Below are positions 37,430-47,879 of a stretch of 64,000 nt of DNA, piece by piece (the first letter of the stretch is position 1; the number at the start of each line of letters is the position of its first letter). The notes beneath the pieces are model-generated. The model was not told the origin of the DNA. It made no database searches and saw nothing but the letters and a program-made list of their open reading frames with translations. Source of the DNA: Cryptomeria japonica (lineage: Eukaryota > Streptophyta > Pinopsida > Cupressales > Cupressaceae); assembly GCF_030272615.1 (NCBI RefSeq), contig NC_081414.1, positions 823,729,896 through 823,793,895 of the forward strand, read 5' to 3'. A program made the translations under genes and the position numbers.

Positions 37430-37764
37430 TGTTGTGACGTATTCACACATCGCCCCATTGCAAATGGGGACCCCTACTTTTTTTTGCTTTCTGGGGTTTG
37501 CTTTCTAGGTGTTTAGGGTTTGTCTGTTAGCCTTTGCAGGATGAGTGCTGTCGAGGGGATCGTTGGATTACAGGCTTTGCTTGAGCCAGGGTGAGTCCAC
37601 AGGGCCCCAGAATTAGGGTTTCTTTTAGAGTCTTCCTTAGGGCCTGGTTTTTCTCTTGTTGCTAATTGTGTCTTGCTTTGTGAGTGGGTATCATTCTTGA
37701 AGGTCCGAGCTAGGTCAAGTTGGTGAGTGATGAAGTCTGGAATGTCATCTTGATCTTCAAATGC

Positions 37765-37855
37765 CCTAAAATTTGGCTAAGTCTGGAATGTCCTGATCCT
37801 GAAATTTGGCTAAGTCTGGAATGTCCTGATCCTGAAATTTGAATAAGTCTGGAAA
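37765..37855. repeat. ~34-bp tandem repeat in unit C
   Basis: AAATTTGGCTAAGTCTGGAA and TGTCCTGATCCTG occur in two exact units plus flanking partial ones. Confidence 0.8.
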
Positions 37856-38037
37856 ACTGAAGAATCCTCCAAAAACTAGATTTTGCAATATAACTCCTGG
37901 AGGTCCGAAACCACTCTCAAACATCTTGAAAGTATATATGGAATATAACTTAAAGTATAAGAAAGAAGAAAGATATAAGGAAATGTGAAATGTTATATTC
38001 CATAAAATGATCCTGATGGAAAGTTCAAAATGTCAAA

Positions 38038-38602
38038 TTTCGCTCCTGACCCTTCCAAAGGGTCCAGAGTGAATTTTGCTCCTGACCCTTCCAAAGGGTC
38101 CAGAGCGAAATTGTCCATAAGACATTCTACTTTGACCAAAACCTAGAACTAATGCATTCCTAGGCTTGAATGAAGGCAAAAACGCTTGTTTGAATGAAGA
38201 AATGTGAAAATGAAGTCAGGATCTTGGCCAAGATTAGGAATTTCGCTCCTGACCCTTCCAAAGGGTCTAGAGCGAAAATCTTTGTGCACCTCAATTTATC
38301 ACTTGTCACGACCAATTTCATAGTTCCTTAGGCATGTTTGGGGGGTGTCTTGACATGTTCTAACTTTAGGAGGTGAGTAAAGGTGGATGGGGTGAAGATT
38401 CTAGCCAAGAATGTGAATTTCGCTCCTGACCCTTCCAAAGGGCCTAGAGCGAAATTCTTGAAACACTCATTTTTTTCCTTTAGCAAGAGTCAAGACCAAG
38501 GTGGAGATGCATAAAGAAAGATCTATATTTGCCCCCCAAGGAAGATTAGAGTTTGAAAAATCAAGAATCAAGGTCAAAACATGATTTTCGCTCCTGACCC
38601 TT
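38038..38602 (+). repeat. Palindrome array of unit C, left part (4.5 hairpins)
   Basis: Hairpins at about 38038, 38075, 38240, 38417 and 38585. Each has outer arms TTTCGCTC / GAGCGAAA, an inner stem ACCCTT / AAGGGT and a 2-3 base loop. The fifth is cut after its inner-stem CCCTT by the insertion of unit B and continues at 51898. Confidence 0.9.
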
Positions 38603-39205
38603 TGTTGAGACCATTTCACACATCGCCCCATTAGAATGGGGACCTGTTGACGTGTATTTTGTACACAATCATACACAGAATAAAATACCCAAGGGTACCT
38701 TATCCTCTCTTGAATAAAGTCTCTGATTGCTGAAGATGTCGCAAAAAAGGATCAATCAGGGTGACTCCAATGTTCTTTTATGTAGGGTCTCTACGTGTGG
38801 ATAAGCACTAGTGGCCGTTGTGATTGCTGTTTCATCAAGGGGCCTTACGTTTCCGAATTGCAGGAACAAGATTTCTCTAAACTAACAAGTTCCAAAAAAG
38901 ATCAAAAGGGTAAGGTTTACAAGGGATAAATTCTAATCTAATCCTAAGAATGACTCAACGTAGACTAGACTTGGTAAGATTTTACCAACTTCAGTATTGC
39001 CAAGGAATTACAACTTTACTGAAACTGATGCGATCTTCTAAGGTGAATAATGATTTTCAAATCATCAAGAATCATAGGCACTACCATGAAGGTACATATC
39101 AATGACTCAATAATGAATGAAGGTTTATGCAATCCAAATATTTCCAGTTGACCACACAAGGCGTCCTTACAATCAGTAAGAAGCTAGTGGTTTGGAATGT
39201 GAATC

Positions 39206-39388
39206 TCACCAAAGATCAAGCCCAACACTTAGTCCTTCAAACTTAAATACTACTTTGACTGAGAATGATTCAAGAAAGTAAACAACCATGAAGATAGCTA
39301 CAAGAATTGCAATAAAACACCATAACTTCAATATTTTATTGATCTCAAAGCAATCATAAACAACAATTGCTTGAAATTCCTTCTTCAA
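39206..39388 (-). CDS. Small membrane-peptide frame in the tail of unit A
   Basis: 60 codons with one hydrophobic segment (LKLWCFIAILVAIFMVVYFL), located downstream of the tail TATA box, so it would lie in the 5' leader of a transcript starting there. Unit B has a matching frame (51116-51304) with both silent and conservative changes. There is no known family. A translated microprotein is possible, but so is chance preservation in two recent copies. Confidence 0.3.
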   Translation of the reverse strand: MKKEFQAIVVYDCFEINKILKLWCFIAILVAIFMVVYFLESFSVKVVFKFEGLSVGLDLW

Positions 39389-39493
39389 AGCTCAATCTTG
39401 CTACAAAATAACTTGCTTCTCCAAAAACTCTAAACTCTAACTGCAAATCCTCTAATCTCTCTATTTTCTAATGACAAAATGAAAAGGAGTGAG

Positions 39494-39505
39494 GGTATAT
39501 ATAGC
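39494..39505 (-). promoter_or_regulatory. Tail TATA box of unit A
   Basis: Minus strand GCTATATATACCCTC, 64 bp downstream of the telobox palindrome at 39569-39586. Same arrangement in B and C. Probably the U3 promoter of the LTR-like unit. Confidence 0.6.
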
Positions 39506-39568
39506 ATCCTCAATTACAATGAACGACTCAGATCAAAAAGAAGATCAATGGCCAAGATTTTGACACCT

Positions 39569-39586
39569 AAACCCTAATTAGGGTTT
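39569..39586. promoter_or_regulatory. Palindromic double telobox (unit A)
   Basis: AAACCCTAATTAGGGTTT: two plant teloboxes in inverted orientation, sharing TAATTA at the centre. Teloboxes are bound by Myb-type telomere-repeat factors in plant promoters. Also at 50930-50947 (B) and 54617-54634 (C). Confidence 0.75.
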
Positions 39587-39697
39587 ATTACAAATAGTCC
39601 CCTTTTTATTGAACAATATTAAATGCATAGCCAAATATTTAATTTGGCACAAAAATCTAGGAGACATAGACCAATGACAATTAAGGTGCCACATCAT

Positions 39698-42600
39698 CTA
39701 TAACAACCTTTCTTCTAGAATCTTATTCCCTTTCCAATGCTCCTTCTTAGCATATGCAGTGAATCTAGACACGATTCCTTCGATCTCAGCAATTGGAATC
39801 TCGGGAAGATTCCTCATTCGTTCCTCCAAGTGGATGACCTGATCGAAAGCCTTGAGAAGAGCAGTGTCCCATCCAGGTTCAAGTTCTTTGATTTTCTCAA
39901 TCAGGAGTATGGTAGCAAACATCTGATCCCGTTGCTCATCTGTAATAACATTCTCATCTTTGCAAAAGATGACCTTGACTCTTTCTTCTAATTCTTGCAA
40001 ATCCACATCTGTCTCAACTTCGATCCTCCTGCCAAGAATAGTACATAATACTTCAAACACCTTGTCCTGGATCGAATGGATAACCTCTTCAACTTGATTG
40101 CATTTGTTACTGATGTCCTCGAAAAGAACTTCCTTCATCTGGAGTAAAGTTGACCACTGGAGTAAACTATGAGGTCCTCCATCCATTATCTTTTCTTGTG
40201 CTAGGATCTTCCTTGATGTTTGTCTGATTATTTGCAGGGCAGGAATGATAACATCCCTAGTATGAGCGAAAGCAGCTACAGTTATCATTAGGTTGTGGAT
40301 GATTTCAAGAACCTGGATAGCTCGGTGAATGGTCTGCATCATTCTTGTTGCAAATTCAATAGCAACTGTATGGGATTTGTCAATCCAAGAGCTCATAAGC
40401 TAGACCAAACTCTTGACCCTCTCTGCCTCACCAACTGATTCAATGGGAAGTGCCTGCACAGGAGATACTGCTGGATCCTGACGCCCCAAAGGCTGATTGA
40501 GATGGCTAAAGTAGCCTCTCCATGCACCTCTCTCTCTCTCAAGCTTTCTATTTTTCTCCATTTCTTCCCTAAGCTTGTCTTTTAGTGCTTCAAACGAATC
40601 GGTTGCCTCATCCAGTGTCTGTTCGGCTGTGAGTGGAACAAGCTCAAATGTCTCTACATCATATTCATCTGCAAGGATTTCACCTTCATACTTGTCTACT
40701 GCCGGTGTAGCTATCTGCAATTTCCTAGATCCTGTCTCATCTCTGATCATCTTGGACATCTTAGTGGCTTTCCTCTTTTCTGTCACTTCCTGAGAATGTC
40801 CAACAAGGCTTTCTAAATCAATCACATTATCTTCGTCTTCAATCACAATCACCCTTGTTAATCTCTCCTTCAACCAATCTGGAATGGCTGACCTCGTCTC
40901 CCTAACTTGTATCTCTTTAGGCAATGTTTCTTCTTCTCGGAGGGGAGATGTCACTTCATCATCATTCTTGTCTTCATGTAGCTCATTGACTTGGAGAGAT
41001 CGACTTGATGAACGTTGAGGTGCCTGTCCTTCTTCACGTTTATCGTTCTGTACCATTGATTCCATAGATTCCTCCATTTCAAGTGTCCTCTTCTCTTGTC
41101 GAGAAGATGTACCAGATGAACGATCTCGATTGGCTTCTTGCTTCTTCTTGGAGGATTCTCTTTTCTCAGATCTCTCCTTCCTCTTTGAGCCTCTAGGATG
41201 GGGATTGCCTTCACTTGTGCTTCGGAGGTTACCTTCACTTGTGTTTCTGGGATGAGGATTACCTTCACTTACACTGGTTCCTCCTTCCCCTGGCCTTTCC
41301 TCCAAAGTGAAAGTCATAGATATGTTCTTCTCTCTCAACTTTTGATGTTGCACATCAACCCATCTACGAGTACAAGACAAAACTGGAGCCATCAAAGCAT
41401 CTAGATCCAAAATCTCAGGTTCATTCCAATCTACCCTTATTACTTTGCTTTCTCGGTCATAAGATGATTGGAGATGTCTGCCACTGTCCTGAGCTTGGTC
41501 GGCCACTCTGTAAATTTTGCATTTCCTGATGAAGTCTAAAGGCAATCTGGAATGCATCTTTCTTTTTACTTCAAAATCATCTGAGAGATTCATCCAAAAG
41601 TCTTCTATCTGAAACTCATGCTTGTACTTTCTACCAACGGTTTCCTCTATATACCCATAAGGATCAAAACTCTCTCTCAAGGAAAAGAATGAAAATGAAT
41701 ATAAGGCCAACTCCTTCTCTGCATCATCCATGGCTAGAGCATTAGGATATACCTCAATTGAATTTCCTAGTATGATAGGCACAGGAATTCCAATTCCATG
41801 CCTGTGTCTGAATGCCTTCGCATAAGCTGCCAACTGTCTAGTTACCTCAAGTAACACTATTCTGTCTGTCGGATATCTCGGCAACATGTAGGGAGCTGAA
41901 GGACATCCATGAACTCTAATATAAGTAAATTTCTGGAATTGGATGAACCAAACACCATACGTCTTTACAAGCTCTTGTGCATCTTGAGATAGCCGATTGT
42001 GAATCCCGCCTTGCAATGTCCTGGTGATGTTCATTGTGAAGGTATCATTGACTAACTTGTAGTCACTTCCTGGTGGATGATGCAAATGAACATAGGAATC
42101 ACAAACTCTGACTTCCTCGGGCCCTCTTTCGATCACTCCTTTGTGAGGTAGTCCTGCATATTCAAAACTCCTGATCAAGGCATATATGATGTATGAACTC
42201 ATGTGGAAGGACTTGGTAGCCTTCAATCTTCTTAACTGCACATCCAAGCAATGGCTAATCATTCTAGCCCAATGAATTGTTCCTTTTCCTTGAACTATCA
42301 CTTGGATGAAGTAGAAGATCCACTTCTCAAAATAGAAGGCTTGAGGAGCTCCTGTGACTCGGTTGAGCAAAGTTATCAAATCTCTGTACTCCTCCTGGAA
42401 GTCGATCCTATGTGGTGTGTTTGGAATCTTGCTCAGGCGAGGACGACTCTTGAGTAACCAATTCTTGTTGATGATGCTCAAGCAAGTGTCTGGATCATCT
42501 TCGTACATGGACCTGGCTCCTTCTAAGCTTTTGTAAATCATAACTCTGTGCTCCGGAAGATGGAGAGCCTCACTTATAGCCTCCTCCGAAAGGTAAGCCA

Positions 42601-42922
42601 AAGTGTTTCCTTCCTTGGACACGATCAATCTGGACTGTGGGTCATAATGGTGAGCACACTTGATCATCAGTTCATGGCACTGGATTGCTGGAGGGAAGTC
42701 GGCCGCCTTGATAATGCCACTTTCAATTATTCTCTTTGTGACAGGTGATGGCTTGCCAATGTAAGGGACCTCTCAAAACTTCTTCACACTGAAGTTTCCC
42801 AAGTTGGTATCTCCAATGTTGCTCCCCTTCGACACGGTCTTGGTCTCCAATTCTTCGTTCTTTTGATCTTCCTTCATGAGGGTTGGACGACTGGTGGATG
42901 CTCCTGCCTTTGGGGTCACCAT
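39698..42922 (-). pseudogene. Long accessory ORF of unit A (~1074 aa, two stops)
   Basis: ATG at 42922 (MVTPKAGASTSRPTLMKEDQ) follows the predicted splice acceptor TTGTGTAG by eight bases. The frame runs 1075 codons to TAG at 39698-39700, broken only by TGA at codon 50 and TAG at 40400-40402; unit B has CAA and CAG at these places, so both are recent point changes. Parts: N-terminal segment; a ~400-residue domain (GNTLAYLSEEAISEALHLPE, HWARMISHCLDVQLRRLK, FTYIRVHGCPSAPYMLPRYP) shared with the ORFs at 12595 and 60740-63226; a Ser/Arg/Lys-rich linker with TSEGNPHPR repeats and a basic NLS-like stretch (KRKERSEKRESSKKK); an acidic part; a short coiled coil (LREEMEKNRKLERE); and a helical C-terminus. 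No catalytic motif was recognised. I infer a retroelement accessory protein of unknown function, possibly related to plant transposon/plant-mobile domains. Confidence 0.7.
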
Positions 42923-42930
42923 CTCGACAC

Positions 42931-43145
42931 CTACACAACATTTCATAATGAGTAATAGATTTTGCAATGTAGAAATATAGACTAGATTAAAGTTTGAATT
43001 TAGGAAACTTCATGATAAATCTTTGAATTATCATTTCCTAAATATAACGATGCAATTTGGAATTCAAGATTCAAAATTCAAAATTCAAGATTGAGGCTAG
43101 GACGATTCAAAATTCAAAATTTGGACAAGGGAGATCTTGCCATAC
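42931..43145 (-). other. Predicted intron in the unit A cassette
   Basis: Minus strand donor GAGAG/GTATGGCAAG at 43145 and acceptor ATGTTGTGTAG/GTGTCGAG at 42931, 215 bp. Unit B shows the same borders (47674-47870), including GTATGGCGAA and TTGTGTAG. The ATG lies in the downstream exon. An imperfect palindrome lies inside the intron (43002-43039). Confidence 0.5.
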
Positions 43146-43424
43146 CTCTCTTGAGAACTAGCTCTAAAAAAGATGCAAAATTAGGAAATTCGCTAGGCAA
43201 AATGAAGATCAAAGTCTTCTAGCAAGTGCGCCTCCTTCTCAACTTCGTCACCCTTTGGGGTCTTCAACGCTTTAAGGAAAATTCGCTCCAACTCTAGCCT
43301 TCAACTCGCACTCCTTCTTGGATTGAAATTTCGCCCCTCTCCTTGGATCAAAATTCGCACTTCTCTTTGGATGAGATTTCGCACTTGGGCAAATGATTGA
43401 ATGATGGATTAACATGCTCAACAC

Positions 43425-43436
43425 ACCCCTCTATAT
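43425..43436 (-). promoter_or_regulatory. TATA box upstream of the unit A ORF
   Basis: Minus strand GCCTATATAGAGGGG, about 290 bases before the predicted intron donor. It lies between AAGTCGGCC motifs (also in B and D) and the leader exon. Confidence 0.6.
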
Positions 43437-43777
43437 AGGCGCTCATCTTGATAATTGCCCCTAGGCCGACTTGGAAAATAGGGCCAATAATAAACCAAAA
43501 TTTAAATAAAAGGAGAGGCCGACTTTTGTAAAAACATTAAAATAGTATCCCCAAGCGCACTCCCTTCATTTAATTTAATAATAATTAATTTAAATGCCTT
43601 TGCAATTAAAATTTCGATTTTTAAAAAGGCTAAATTAATTATTAAATGAATTATGTGAACTCTTTAAATGCCCATTTTAATTAAAAATATTCCAAAGTTT
43701 TATCGAATTTAGCATTTGATGCAATCCAAAAAATGTTGGCGCCTAAACATGGGAGGAATAAGGGACGTCCCTTAATA

Positions 43778-45537
43778 TCGCTCTGGTCCCTGGGAGAGGG
43801 ACAGGAGCGACCCTTCATTTTAGTCTTCCATCTTTCATCATTTTACGTTTGAAACTTCATCCTTGATGTTCGAAATGGCATTTCCGCTTGGAATCTTGAG
43901 TTTGATTCATGTGATCTTTGGAAGGGGCGAACCTTGGAACATTTTCGCCCTGGTCCCTGGGAGAGGGACAGGAGCGATTTTCACATTTAGCCTTGGTTCT
44001 CGTCTTCTTCAATCGCCAATTCATTTTGCAAGGCAATCGATGATCTTCCTTGTTTGCTTTATGCGTGCCAAACTCGTTTCTTCAATACCAAATGAGCTCT
44101 TCCAAGGATATTCGCCCTGGTCCTTTAGTGAAGGACAGGAGCGATTTTTGCTTTTGAGCTTAAAATTGTCGACTTTTGACGTTAACTCCTTGTTCATCGT
44201 CTTCCTAAAGACATTTTGGACCTTGCAAGACTTCGCCTTGACGTAGTTTTGGAAGGAAATGACTGATTCTATAGAAATCGCCCTGGTCCTCCAATGAAGG
44301 ACAGGAGCGATTTTGCATTTATGGCACAAATCCTTAATCATATCAACATCAAATTGTCTTCAAGGCGTAAAACATTGCTCCTTATTCCTTCTTGAGTCTT
44401 GCAAACGATATTGGCACTCTAAAATTAGGCACACTTGAAGATTTCGCTCTGGTCCCTGGGAGAGGGACAGGAGCGCCTTAGCCAATTTGAGCAAGTTTTG
44501 TGGTCTTTTGCAACTTCGTTCTTCTTAGAGGCATTCCAAATATCATCTTGACCTTGTGTCTTGACTTGGACTTGTTTAAATTCGGAGGGGGAGGCTGGAT
44601 AACCCATATTTCGCCCTGGTCCCTTGGAGAGGGACAGGAGCGATTTTGCATTTATAAGCTCACTTGTATTTCGCCAACTTTCAAAATTATCTTCAACGGG
44701 GTGATCACGCCTTCCTTCCTTCATGTCAAACTTGAAACTCGCCTTTCCTTTGCCACAAACTCGCCTTTTGAGAAAATCGCTCTGGTCCCTGGGTGAGGGA
44801 CAGGAGCTTTCTTTGAAAATCGCTCTGGTCCCTGAGAGAGGGACAGGAGCGCCTAGGCAATTTTGGGTTGATTTTCTCCATCGTGGTCCATTCAAGTTAT
44901 ATTCAACGGATAAAACACACTTTCCTTGTTCTTCTCAAATCGCGAAATCATTCAAATCTTGCAAGGATAAGGCGAACTTGGAATTCAAGCTCTGGTCCTT
45001 CAATGAGGGACAGGAGCGATTTTGTAAACCTAAGCTTATCCATCATTTGTTAGTCTTCCAAATTATATTCAATGGATAAATCATGCTTTCCTTGGTCTCT
45101 TTAAATCATAAAATCGTCTTGATCCTGCAAGGACAGTGTAATTTTGAAGATCAAGCTCCGGTCCTTCAGTGAGGGACAGGAGCGAACTTGTCCTCAAGGT
45201 CAAATCTCCTATCTTTCATTTGCCAACGACCAAGTCTGGATACTCCTTTATGCTCATTTCATCCTTCGTCGCGTCCTTGATGTTTTAGTTCGATCGAATG
45301 AGGCCCAAAATGATCTATATTAGCCATTTCGCCCTGGTCCTTCAGCAAGGGACAGGAGCGATTTGGCCTTAAACTTTAAAAATTTGTCATTTTGAGTCTT
45401 CAAAATCTTCAAAATCTTCAATTCACGCTCGATTGCCTCTCCTGGCGACCCTGCAAAAAGCAAATTAAAACAAGTCAATAACCAAGATGCACAAAATATC
45501 AATTTCGCCCTGGTCCCTGGGAGAGGGGCAGGAGCGC
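43778..45537 (-). repeat. Palindrome array of unit A (12 hairpins)
   Basis: Plus-strand form TCGCCCTGGTCCCT...AGGGACAGGAGCGA, at about 43778, 43945, 44112, 44278, 44444, 44611, 44777, 44820, 44988, 45154, 45329 and 45505; the spacing is 166-176 bp apart from one close pair. In element sense the inner stem is TCCCT/AGGGA or TCCTT/AAGGA, compared with ACCCT/AGGGT in B and C, so both arms change together. The outer arms TCGCTCCTG / CCAGGGCGA are shared. The spacer sequences differ from each other. Confidence 0.9.
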
Positions 45538-46396
45538 TTTAGCCTCTATAGACCAAAGTATCCAAAATTTAGGTTTTCAGTCACTTTACAAGGCACAATT
45601 AGGTTATCTCCAAGGCCAGGGGTCAGTTATCAAACCTTCCAAAATTGGGTCAAAATTCACTTGAACAAAATTGCACAACTCCATCATTAACACTTAGGTA
45701 AAATTTGGACTTGCCTTCAAAATTCTGACTGGACCTAGACAGACATACCTGACTTCCTGACAGACTCAGCCTATTTCAAAATTGCAATCTTCGAGAGGAG
45801 GCTTAATAATCTTCAAAAATTTGACTGGACTTCGGCTTGAAAATATCAAAAGAAAACTCCAAAGGCCTAACCCTAGTCTAGACGACTCATTCACTTACTC
45901 AAAACCCTAAAAGCAGAGGGAAGAACAGGCAAAACAAAAGCAAAAAGAGGGGGGTCCCCATTCTAATGGGGCAATGTGTGAAATGGTCACAACAGGACCC
46001 CCTCTTTTTGCTTTTGTTTTCCTTCCTCTCTGCTTGTTCTTCTCTCTGCTTCTAGGATTTTGAGTGAGTGGTTGTCTGTATGGGCTAGGGCTAATCCTTA
46101 GGGGTTCTTTTTTGGTATCATTCAAGCTAAGTCCAGTCAAATTTTGGAAAATTGTTAAATATCTCCCTGAAGAATTGAGATTGTTGGAATGAGGTAAACC
46201 TTTCAGGAGAGTCAAATTGGTTAGGTCAGGGGAGTCAAATAGGTCTCAGGTCAGGTCTAGATTGAATAGGGGTTTTTAGGGTAAAGTCCTGTTTGTTTCC
46301 AAGTCTGAGCCAGTTAAGCATGGTCAGTGAAGAAAGGGAGTCTAGTCGGCTAGGTAAATGGGTATGAAATGGATCAAGAGCCAGAAAATGTCAAAA

Positions 46397-47074
46397 TCGC
46401 TCCTGACCCTTTCTAAGGGTCCAAGGTGAAAATTTGAAAACCTCTTAATCTACCTTGCAGAAACAGGACAAATTTGGATGGAGTGGATAAGGAAAGACAT
46501 TACCTAGTGATGAATAAAAGTTCCAACAAAAAATGATGATGGATTGAGCCTAATTTGCAAAAATCGCTCCTGACCCTTGCTGAGGGTCCAGGGCGAAAAA
46601 CTTGGAAAGAGGATTTTCTTGCTTAGTTTGGAGGCATAAACATGATCTTGCTTGGTGAAGAAGTTTTTAGATAAGGAAATGAGGATTTTTAGTCAAAGTT
46701 ACAAAAATCGCTCCTGACCCTTGGAGAGGATCCAGGGCGAAATTCCTCTAGAAGCATTATTTCCTTCAAGATTTTTGATGAAGTAACTCGGTGGTGCAAG
46801 GAAATGGATCTTGGAAATTGCATTGAGAGTTCAATAATCAAGCTAAGGTGGATTATAGCCTAAAATGAGAAAATCGCTCCTGACCCTTGGAGAGGGTCCA
46901 GAGCGGAATCCACATTTCCACCTAAATTCCTCATGCAGAATACCAAAATTTGAAATGCAACACCTTAACTGGATATGAATTCACCCTCCAGGAGATTTTA
47001 GAGTCAAGGTATGAAATATTCAAGGCTAAATTTGGAAAATCACTCCTGACCCTTGGAGAGGGTCCAGGGCGAAA
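46397..47074 (+). repeat. Palindrome array of unit B (5 hairpins)
   Basis: Located at about 46397, 46563, 46708, 46873 and 47038, as ATCGCTCCTGACCCTTGG..AGGGTCCAGGGCGAAA and variants. Loops differ (TTCTA, TGCTG, TGGAG) while the ACCCT/AGGGT stem is kept. Confidence 0.9.
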
Positions 47075-47405
47075 TCATTAGCAAAGCCTCATTGAGACCT
47101 TGATCAAGAAATTGATATTCTCCAGTTTGCACTAAATCACCAAAATTGCTAAAGTTGAGACATGGAAAATTAAATTTAAATTCACATTAATTTAAAAGCA
47201 TTTTGTATTTAATAAATTAATTTTAAGCCTTGAAATAATCGAAATTTTACCTTGGAGGATTAAAATTAATTTTTTTAAAATTTAATGAGTGCTCAAGGGA
47301 ATTGTTTTGCCTTTATAGGCAAGTCGGCCACCCTTTTTTAGAGATTTTATTTATTTTTTTACCCCTTTTTTGCCAAGTCGGCCTTGAAGGGAGTAGGGTA
47401 AGCGC

Positions 47406-47415
47406 TCTATATAAT
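47406..47415 (+). promoter_or_regulatory. TATA box upstream of the unit B ORF
   Basis: GCTCTATATAATGG, following AAGTCGGCC motifs at about 47322 and 47375. It would start a leader exon near 47440. Confidence 0.6.
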
Positions 47416-47673
47416 GGAGGAGTGTTGCTTCACATTTCAAATCATTCATTCATTCCTTCTAAGTGCGAAATTGAAGAGCAAATTGGGGGAGCGAAATATA
47501 GCTTGTTTGGAGCGAATTTCTACTAAGCGTGGATACTAAGGAGGGTGGAATTTATTCTTTTTGAAGCTAGAGGAGGCGCAATCCATCCAAAGGAGGACTA
47601 TAATCTAGGCCTTGTCCATCAAAGTCTAGTTTTTCTTTCATCATTGCCAAGTTTTTTGAGTACTCAAGAGGAA

Positions 47674-47870
47674 GTATGGCGAAATTATCTTAATATTCCA
47701 GACTTGATTTTTGGGCTTTTTTTTAGAAAAGTCTAAGTGTTGGTTAATTAATTAGGAAATGATAAATCTAGATTTATCATGAAGTTTCCTAAATTAATAT
47801 CTTAAATCTTCCTTTTGAGTCTTATTTTCTACCCTTTAATGCTCAAGGACTAATTTTGAAATGTTGTGTA
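47674..47870 (+). other. Predicted intron in the unit B cassette
   Basis: Donor GAGGAA/GTATGGCGAA and acceptor TTGTGTAG/GTGTCAAG, 197 bp. Contains a perfect 22-bp palindrome centred on TCTAGA (47759-47780), flanked by AGGAA/TTTCCT. Confidence 0.5.
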
Positions 47871-47879
47871 GGTGTCAAG

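Larger units (their letters stand above)
38645..45994 (-). mobile_element. LTR-like unit A (innermost, youngest)
   Basis: On the minus strand it starts TGTTGTGACCATTTCACACA at 45994 and ends CAAAATACACGTCAACA-like at 38645. The 5-bp duplication GGACC flanks it (38640-38644 and 45995-45999). Length 7.35 kb. Same plan as B in the opposite direction: terminal hairpin, twelve palindromes, TATA box, intron, ORF of 1075 codons with only two stops, telobox palindrome, TATA box and tail. As A and B are inverted relatives, 38645-51897 forms a large imperfect inverted repeat. Confidence 0.85.

Noticed and set aside
40575-42748. Plus-strand frames opposite the long ORF of unit A
   Set aside because: Antisense shadows of the minus-strand ORF, whose homologue in unit B confirms the coding strand.
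44425-44895. Frames crossing the hairpin arrays (for example 156 residues at 44425-44895) as proteins
   Set aside because: Hairpin repeats give recurring peptides such as SCPSPRDQS in changing frames; no conservation between units.
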